Positions 58,718 through 64,000 of a DNA stretch of 64,000 nucleotides are shown here, piece after piece (positions within the stretch are counted from its first letter, which is position 1; each line of letters starts with the position of its first letter). Under the pieces are notes generated by a model. It did no database searches. It was not told the DNA's origin and was given only the letters and a program-made list of their open reading frames with translations. Position numbers and translations under genes: made by a program. The stretch covers positions 1-64,000 of the forward strand of contig NZ_SUMB01000002.1 of the NCBI RefSeq assembly GCF_005048155.1, in the 5' to 3' direction. This stretch comes from Streptomyces piniterrae (GTDB lineage Bacteria; Actinomycetota; Actinomycetes; Streptomycetales; Streptomycetaceae).

Positions 58718-59386
58718 ATGACCGGCACGGCCACCCGTTACCTCTATCTCATCCGGCACGGCGAGGCATCGCCGGACGAGAGCGAGCTGACAGAGGCCGG
58801 CCGTAGGCAAGCCACGCTGCTCGGCCGACGCCTCCGGGACATCCCCTTCGCAGCTGTTCGGCACGGTCCCTTGCCCCGGGCAGAGCAGACCGCACGCCTG
58901 ATTGACGACCAATTGCAGAACGCCGCTCTGCAGAACGTCCCTCGGCGGAACGCCCCTCTGCAGAACGTCCCTCTGCAAGTCTCGGAAGTCGCCGGTGACT
59001 ACGTGCCCTACGTGCCCGGAAGAGACGAACTTCCTGCGGAATCAGCAGACTTCTACCTCCGCTTTCTCGCTGGTGCCACTGACGAGGAGCGGGAGCGTGG
59101 GCCTGCGCTGGCACGCAAGGCGCTGGATCTCTTCACCGGGCCGGTGGACGGCGAAGAGGACCGGCACGAACTCGTCGTCACCCACAACTTCCTGGTCGCC
59201 TGGCTCGTCCGGGATGCCATGCATGCACCGAAGTGGCGTTGGCTCGGCCTCAACTACTGCAACGCGGCACTTACGGTCATCCGATACGCGCCCGGTCGGC
59301 CGGCTACGGTCCTCCTGTCCAACGACATGCGTCATCTGCCGACCGAGCTGCGCTGGACGGGCTTTCCCTCCGAGTTGCACATCTGA
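58718..59386 (+). CDS. Histidine phosphatase superfamily protein
   Basis: The ATG at 58718 is 7 bases after GAGGAG and gives 222 residues. The phosphoglycerate-mutase-like core is seen as YLYLIRHGEA with catalytic RHG, LTEAGRRQATLLGRRL, VRHGPLPRAEQTARLI, and the second His in HELVVTHNFLVAWLVR. At about residues 70-90 an insertion repeats LQNxP/LQNxA units (encoded by 15-base repeats at 58912-58980) that is absent from normal family members and probably forms a surface loop. Substrate unknown. Confidence 0.88.
   Translation: MTGTATRYLYLIRHGEASPDESELTEAGRRQATLLGRRLRDIPFAAVRHGPLPRAEQTARLIDDQLQNAALQNVPRRNAPLQNVPLQVSEVAGDYVPYVPGRDELPAESADFYLRFLAGATDEERERGPALARKALDLFTGPVDGEEDRHELVVTHNFLVAWLVRDAMHAPKWRWLGLNYCNAALTVIRYAPGRPATVLLSNDMRHLPTELRWTGFPSELHI
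58912..58980. repeat. 15-bp in-frame minisatellite in phosphatase gene
   Basis: About four to five imperfect copies of CTGCAGAACGTCCCT (variants TTGCAGAACGCCGCT, CGGCGGAACGCCCCT) keep the reading frame and encode the LQN-type repeats. Confidence 0.85.
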
Positions 59387-59446
59387 CATTCGGCCGGCCA
59401 ATGCGGCACTGCCGCCTGACCCGCAACTACGAGGCCCTGCCCCAGG

Positions 59447-59779
59447 TCAGCGGGGCAGCACAGTGAACCCGAGAATCCGTGCTCCCTTCTCGGTGCGGGG
59501 CCGGTGGCGGCTGCCCGGTGCGAATACCACGTACGTACCGGGCCCGTGGCGTTCCTCTCCCTCGATCACCTCACCGCTCAGCACGTAGTAGCGCTCTTCG
59601 GTGGCGTGCACATCGACCTCCGGCCACTCGGTTCCCGGGGCGAAGTCGATCAGCCAGCCACTGGCGTATTCCGTCCTCGGCAGCCTGTGCCGCACGATCC
59701 CGGGGGCGATCTCGACCGGTGCGACCTCATCGACCTGGACGGTGGTCTTCAATACGGGCGTTTCAGTGGTTTCACTCAT
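59447..59779 (-). CDS. Small cupin-domain protein
   Basis: The 110-residue product (ATG at 59779) is one cupin barrel. It has GIVRHRLPRTEYASGWLIDFAPGTEWPEVDVHATEERYYVLSGEV, where GxEWPxxDxHxxxExxYVLxG is cupin motif 1, and motif 2 is GPGTYVVFAPGSRHRPRTE with the last metal-binding-type His. It is soluble. It is divergent from a GlxA-type regulator 70 bases away, which probably controls it. The ligand or reaction is unknown. Confidence 0.88.
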   Translation of the reverse strand: MSETTETPVLKTTVQVDEVAPVEIAPGIVRHRLPRTEYASGWLIDFAPGTEWPEVDVHATEERYYVLSGEVIEGEERHGPGTYVVFAPGSRHRPRTEKGARILGFTVLPR

Positions 59780-59849
59780 GGGACCACTGTGGCCCGGGGC
59801 AGGCCGCCGCCCGAGAGTCCAGATAGACATCTCTGGGTATCTTTCTGCC

Positions 59850-60803
59850 ATGAACCGTCATCGAGTGGTGGCTCTGCTCAACTCGCCCCAGTCCCCCTTC
59901 GAACTCGCCTGCGCCGCCGAGGTCTTCGGCACCGTCCGGCAGGACCTGCCGGACCACTACGACTTCCGGGTCTGCGCCGAGCGCCAAGGACCCCTGCCGA
60001 CCACCGTCGGCATCGCGATGCTCGTCGACGCGGGGCTGTCGGCCCTGGAGGAAGCGGACACCGTGATCGTCCCGGGCTGGCAGCCGCCGGGCATGCCGGT
60101 GCCGTCGACGGTCCTGGAGGCGCTGCGGGCCGCCCACCGGCGCGGGGCGAGAATCGTCGCCATCTGCACGGGGGCGTTCGTCCTCGCCCAGGCCGGACTG
60201 CTCGACGGCCGCCGCGCCACCACCCATTGGCGCCGTACCGCCCAACTCGCCGCCGCATTCCCCGAGGTGCAGGTGGATCTGGACGTGCTGTACGTGGACC
60301 ACGGCGACGTGGCGACCAGTGCCGGGAGTGGCGCGGGCATCGACCTGTGCCTGCACCTCGTACGCTCCGACCACGGCGCGGCCTACGCCGCCCAGATCGC
60401 CCGGCACATGGTGCTGCCGCCCCACAGGGAGGGCAGCCAACTCCAGTACGCCGCACAGCCCGCCCCCGCCAGGGTGGACGAGTCACTGGCACCACTGCTG
60501 GAGTGGGCCACCTCCCAGCTCCACACCCGACTGACCCTGGACCGACTCGCCGAGCGCGCCGGACTGTCGAGCCGAACCCTCGCCCGGCGCTTCGCCGAAC
60601 AGCTCGGCACCAGCCCAGGTCAGTGGTTGCTCGGCCGGCGCCTCGACGCGGCACGAGTACTTCTGGAACAGACCGACCTTCCGGTGGAAGCCATCGCCAC
60701 GAAGGTCGGGCTCGCCTCGGCGGTCAACCTGCGGCGCCGCTTCCGGGCGGCTCTCGGCACCACACCCGGTGCGTATCGACGGGCCTTCGGCGAAACTTTG
60801 TAG
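59850..60803 (+). CDS. GlxA-family regulator (DJ-1/PfpI plus AraC HTH)
   Basis: The 317-residue product has an N-terminal DJ-1/PfpI domain (RVVALLNSPQSPFELACAAEVF, ADTVIVPGW, ARIVAICTGAFVLAQAGLLDGRRATTHWR with the nucleophile-elbow Cys in ICTGAF). A C-terminal AraC domain has two helix-turn-helices (LTLDRLAERAGLSSRTLARRFAEQLGTSPGQWLLGRRL and LPVEAIATKVGLASAVNLRRRFRAALGTTPGAYR). Such proteins activate catabolic or stress genes. It starts 70 bases from the divergent cupin gene. Confidence 0.94.
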   Translation: MNRHRVVALLNSPQSPFELACAAEVFGTVRQDLPDHYDFRVCAERQGPLPTTVGIAMLVDAGLSALEEADTVIVPGWQPPGMPVPSTVLEALRAAHRRGARIVAICTGAFVLAQAGLLDGRRATTHWRRTAQLAAAFPEVQVDLDVLYVDHGDVATSAGSGAGIDLCLHLVRSDHGAAYAAQIARHMVLPPHREGSQLQYAAQPAPARVDESLAPLLEWATSQLHTRLTLDRLAERAGLSSRTLARRFAEQLGTSPGQWLLGRRLDAARVLLEQTDLPVEAIATKVGLASAVNLRRRFRAALGTTPGAYRRAFGETL

Positions 60804-61012
60804 GCGGGTGGTCCGTGGTCCGTGGCCCCCGCCGGAGTCCTGCTCGTCGAGAGTGATCGGCGCCGTGCTGGACGCGCGCGACGGAGCGGACTCCCCCTTA
60901 CCGTCAGCTCCACAGCGTCAGGACCCTTTATGCGCCCTCGTATGGCGCCGAACGGTGCGTAATCCGAGTCGGATGCCCGACAGTTGGCGGATGATCCCGG
61001 GGAGGGGCGCCG

Positions 61013-61924
61013 GTGAAGATGTCCGGCATGGACCCCGAACTCGAAGCGTTCATCCCGCTGTTCCCGCGAGCCGACCTCACCGACCCGGTCAACGACCGCA
61101 AGAACTTCGCCAAGCTGGCCGCCTCGGCCCCCGCATCGGACACCACAGGCATGGAGATCGAGGACCGCACGGTGCCCGCCGATCCGGACGTGCCGGTGCG
61201 GATCTACCGCCCGCACCAGGCACAGGGCGCCATCGTCTGGCTGCACGGCGGCGGGTTCGTCATGGGTGACCTGGACACCGAACACCCGTGGGCCACCCGG
61301 ATCGCAGAAAGCTCCGGAGTGATGGTGATCTCGGTCGGCTACCGCCTGGCCCCCGAGCACCCGTTCCCGGCCGCCCTCGACGACGCCTACGCCGTACTGA
61401 CCTGGACGGCCGAGCACGCAGCCGAGCTCGGCATCGCCCCGGAGCGGATCGCGGTCGGCGGCCACAGCGCCGGCGGCGGGCTCGCGGCCGCGGTGGCACT
61501 GCGGGCGCGCGACCAGCAGGGACCGCCGATCCGGTTCCAGCTGCTCAACCAGCCGGGGCTCGACGATCGGCAGGAGACCTGGTCGCAGCAGAACTTCACC
61601 GACACGCCCTGGTTCACTCGCGACAAGGCCACCACGGCGTGGCGGCACTACCTCGGCTCCCAGCCCGCCACACCGTACGCCGCCCCGGCGCGGGCCGCCG
61701 ACCTGTCCGGCCTGCCGCCCGCCTACATCGCCAGCGCCGAACTCTGTCCCAACCGCGACGAGAACATCGCTTACGCGCTGCGGCTGCTACAGGCCGGGGT
61801 ACCGGTCGAGCTGCACCAGTGGCCCGGCACCTTCCACGGGTCGCAGGCGATCCTGTCCGCCGCGGTGTCGCAGCGTCAGATCGCCGAACTCGGCGCCGTA
61901 CTGCACCGCGCCCTGGCGGACTGA
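61013..61924 (+). CDS. HSL-family esterase/alpha-beta hydrolase
   Basis: A GTG at 61013 after GGGGAGGGG gives 303 residues. HSL-family (family IV) marks are AIVWLHGGGFVMGD (oxyanion HGGG), YRLAPEHPFPAALDDAY, nucleophile GGHSAGGGLAAAVAL with the catalytic Ser, the Asp in LCPNRDENIAYA and the His in PGTFHGS. It probably hydrolyses short acyl esters in the cytoplasm. A serine hydrolase starts 40 bases after its stop on the same strand. Confidence 0.93.
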   Translation: MKMSGMDPELEAFIPLFPRADLTDPVNDRKNFAKLAASAPASDTTGMEIEDRTVPADPDVPVRIYRPHQAQGAIVWLHGGGFVMGDLDTEHPWATRIAESSGVMVISVGYRLAPEHPFPAALDDAYAVLTWTAEHAAELGIAPERIAVGGHSAGGGLAAAVALRARDQQGPPIRFQLLNQPGLDDRQETWSQQNFTDTPWFTRDKATTAWRHYLGSQPATPYAAPARAADLSGLPPAYIASAELCPNRDENIAYALRLLQAGVPVELHQWPGTFHGSQAILSAAVSQRQIAELGAVLHRALAD

Positions 61925-61963
61925 GCCATCGATACCGAAGAGCACAAGGAAAAGGAAGAGGGC

Positions 61964-63124
61964 TTGGATCCCGCGGCGCTGAAGTCCGCCCTGGACGGTG
62001 TCCACCGCGCGGGGATGCCCGGTGTGTACGCCGAGGTGCGCGACGGCGACCAGATATGGCGTGGCGCTTCCGGGGTCGCCGATGTCGGGACCGGCCGTCC
62101 CGTCACGCCCGATATGCGGCAGCGCGTCGGCAGCATCACCAAAACGTTCACCGCCGCCGCCGTCATGCAGCAGGTGGAGAAGGGCCGGATCCGACTCGAC
62201 GCGCCGATCGGGGACTACCTGCCGAGGCTGGTGCCGGGGGAGCGCGGCAAGAAGATCACGGTCCGGATGCTCCTCAACCACACCAGCGGCATCACCGACT
62301 ACCTCCCCTACGCGTTCCCGTCCCTCAAGGGTTTCCCCTCTCTTCCGGACGTCTCGCCCAAGAGTCTGGACGACAACCGGTTCCGGGAGTTCCGCCCCAC
62401 CGAGCTGATCGAGATGGGACTCACGGCACCTCCCGCCAGCGAGCCCGGAGCCGCTACCGGGACCTACTCCAACACCAATTACCTGCTCCTCGGCCAACTC
62501 CTGGAGCAGGCGACCGGTACCACGGCCGAGAAGTACATCACCCGCAACGTCATTGAGCGCGCCGGGCTCCGGCACACCGAATTCCCGGCCGGGCCGCACA
62601 TCAAGGGACCGCACTCACGGATGTACGAGGCGCTGTACGGCCTGATCGACCCACCGCGCGACTACAGCGTCTACAACGTGTCCTGGGTGGGGACAGGAGC
62701 CGGTCTGGTTTCAACAATGGAGGACGTCAACAGCTTCTACGGCAAGCTGCTCGGCGGCGAGATCGTCAACCGCTCGTCGCTGGCCGAGATGCAGCGCACG
62801 GTCCCGGTCCTGGCCCTGGACGGCAGCACGAAGATCGACTACGGCCTCGGTCTGCACAAGGTCAAAACCCGGGACTGCGGCACTTTCTGGGGCCACGACG
62901 GCACGGTCTGGGGAGCCCAAACGATGTCCCTGACCCGCGCCGACGGCAAGCGGCAGATGTCCGTCGCGATGAACCTCGTGAGGTGGAACAAGACGGACTC
63001 CTCGGGGAAGCCGCAGCGCCACCCCGTCGACGACGCGCTGAAGACCCTCTACCAGCAGGCGATGTGCGGTCACGGAAACGCCCAGGCCGAGGAAGCGGCC
63101 GAGAGGGCCTCGCAAGCCTCGTAG
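61964..63124 (+). CDS. Serine hydrolase, class C beta-lactamase/DD-peptidase fold
   Basis: A TTG at 61964 after AAGGAAGAGGG gives 386 residues. The SxxK nucleophile motif is in RVGSITKTFTAAAVM, the YxN motif in TYSNTNYLLLGQ and the third motif HDGTVWG near the C-terminus, with KITVRMLLNHTSGITDY the usual helix. No signal peptide is evident, so it is more likely a cytoplasmic esterase/D-aminopeptidase type than a secreted DD-carboxypeptidase. It is 40 bases downstream of the HSL-type esterase and may share its transcript. Confidence 0.88.
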   Translation: MDPAALKSALDGVHRAGMPGVYAEVRDGDQIWRGASGVADVGTGRPVTPDMRQRVGSITKTFTAAAVMQQVEKGRIRLDAPIGDYLPRLVPGERGKKITVRMLLNHTSGITDYLPYAFPSLKGFPSLPDVSPKSLDDNRFREFRPTELIEMGLTAPPASEPGAATGTYSNTNYLLLGQLLEQATGTTAEKYITRNVIERAGLRHTEFPAGPHIKGPHSRMYEALYGLIDPPRDYSVYNVSWVGTGAGLVSTMEDVNSFYGKLLGGEIVNRSSLAEMQRTVPVLALDGSTKIDYGLGLHKVKTRDCGTFWGHDGTVWGAQTMSLTRADGKRQMSVAMNLVRWNKTDSSGKPQRHPVDDALKTLYQQAMCGHGNAQAEEAAERASQAS

Positions 63125-63299
63125 ACCTCCCGGGTCCGCGGCGTTCGACCTATAGGCGGAGTGCATCGCCGGAGTGCCGCACGCTCGCTCACCGAGGGCG
63201 GTGGCCGAGCGGCGGCACTGTCGGACGCTTTGCGTCTCCGGAACCACCAGGGCCGGGTCGTGTGATCGGCCGGTGGATCCAGGATTCCAGGGTTTGGGC

Positions 63300-64000
63300 T
63301 CAGGCGGCGACGGTGAACCCGTGCTGGCTGCCGAGCGTCGTGAGGGTGGACTTGCCCGGGATGCCGTCGGCGTTCGCTCCCGTGAACCCCTGACGGCGCT
63401 GGTAGGCCGCGTAGGCGTCGACGGTACGGGAGCCGAAGGACCCGTCATCGCCGAACTTCGGGTCCAGCAGCCCCTCTGCGACCAGGGCAGCTTCCACGCG
63501 TTTGACGTCCGCCGGGAATGTGGTGTGCCCCTGGGCAGCGCCCGGGTCGGTACGTGCGGCGGTGATGACGTGGGAGAGGCTGACCTTGGCACCGGGGGGT
63601 GGAGGCGGGGGTGGCTCGATGCCGGGCGTGCCAGGCCGTGGAGCGCCCTTCTTCACCCACTCCTGGAGCGGGTCGCCAGGGCATTTGGTGGCGAAGCCAT
63701 CGCGGTGCCCTTTGATCTCTGCGCCGGCCCCGCCTTTGTCTCTCAGAAGCTCGATGGCGTCGCGGATACCGTGCAGTTGATCATTGGTCGGTTTGGTGAG
63801 GCCGGAGTCGCCCACCATGGCGACCACCGAGTAGTGGTTCAGGTTGAGCTGCTGGTTGCCATTCGCACCTTGGCGTTTGTGCAGGCCACGGCCCTCGAAA
63901 ACATGACCGTGCGGGCAGACCACGTAGCTGTAGGCGATGTCGGAGTACTTCTCCTTGGTGTTCGCCAGATGACTGGCTTGGATGCTCCGCACCCGGCCGG
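63300..64000 (-). CDS. Peptidoglycan amidase/recognition protein, C-terminal part (runs off right edge)
   Basis: The frame is open to the window edge, so the 5' end lies outside. The visible 233 residues cover the later part of an amidase_2/PGRP domain (VRSIQASHLANTKEKYSDIAYSYVV, HGHVFEGRG, NLNHYSVVAMVGDSG, IKGHRDGFATKCPGDPL with the zinc His and Cys). A Pro-rich linker follows, then a peptidoglycan-binding domain (DVKRVEAALVAEGLLDPKFGDDGSFGSRTVDAYAAYQRRQGF). It cleaves or binds peptidoglycan outside the cell. An internal GTG at 63992 is not a likely true start, because the amidase domain needs upstream sequence. Confidence 0.88.
   Translation of the reverse strand, partial: GRVRSIQASHLANTKEKYSDIAYSYVVCPHGHVFEGRGLHKRQGANGNQQLNLNHYSVVAMVGDSGLTKPTNDQLHGIRDAIELLRDKGGAGAEIKGHRDGFATKCPGDPLQEWVKKGAPRPGTPGIEPPPPPPPGAKVSLSHVITAARTDPGAAQGHTTFPADVKRVEAALVAEGLLDPKFGDDGSFGSRTVDAYAAYQRRQGFTGANADGIPGKSTLTTLGSQHGFTVAA

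Noticed and set aside
1..64000. tRNA, rRNA or complete insertion sequence
   Set aside because: No tRNA-like cloverleaf with conserved arms, no rRNA sequence and no transposase were recognised by eye; a tRNAscan or ISfinder run would be decisive.

Overview
The window looks like chromosomal DNA of a Streptomyces-type actinomycete, probably an arm or accessory region. Evidence: very high GC with strong third-position GC bias, GTG/TTG starts, GTGA and TGATG stop/start overlaps, Tat and Sec secreted proteins, a PASTA-less PknB-type kinase, an ECF sigma factor, many two-component systems, CGNR, MarR, LysR and GlxA regulators, and many secreted hydrolases. I see no rRNA, tRNA, CRISPR array or complete insertion sequence. 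GC-rich minisatellites are unusually common in intergenic DNA and at a few gene ends, and there are several decayed genes.

Layout. 1-8.2 kb: the 5' part of a sensor kinase running off the left edge, a SnoaL-like protein divergent from a MarR regulator, a SAM methyltransferase, a pterin carbinolamine dehydratase-like protein lacking two catalytic histidines, a Ser/Thr kinase and a secreted protein with a possible aerolysin-like fold. 8.3-18.5 kb: a MacB/FtsX-type ABC exporter, a decayed M6 metalloprotease, an M20 peptidase plus MHS transporter divergent from a LysR regulator, and two decayed genes. 18.6-27.5 kb: two small secreted proteins, a compact ECF-sigma operon, an erythromycin-esterase-like protein, an epoxide hydrolase/CGNR regulator pair flanked by similar direct repeats, and an acyltransferase 3. 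27.5-33 kb: a PRC-barrel protein, a pyruvate-oxidase-like TPP enzyme with an apparent internal deletion, small charged proteins and a resolvase tail. 33-48 kb: a YcxB-like protein, a lipoprotein/sensor-kinase pair with no response regulator, an RDD protein, a CdiI-like immunity protein coupled to a hydrolase, PhoX-like phosphatase, secreted HNH nuclease, a five-gene cytochrome P450 operon with its own two-component system, and an aminotransferase IV protein.

48.2-58.5 kb is the most notable region: a class II lanthipeptide locus. A mersacidin-type precursor (LanA) with a Gly-Gly leader end is followed by LanM, a short HlyD-like accessory membrane protein, a C39-peptidase ABC exporter (LanT) and a NarL-type two-component system. 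The precursor would be dehydrated and cyclised by LanM, then cut after Gly-Gly and exported by LanT. The predicted core has four cysteines and no CTLTxEC lipid-II-binding motif. An unrecognised 82-codon gene with its own terminator lies just upstream. No dedicated LanFEG immunity transporter is visible.

58.7-64 kb: a histidine phosphatase with an in-gene minisatellite, a cupin divergent from a GlxA-type regulator, an HSL-type esterase, a serine hydrolase (class C beta-lactamase/DD-peptidase fold), and the 3' part of a peptidoglycan amidase running off the right edge. All product names rest on reading motifs by eye; no database search was run.
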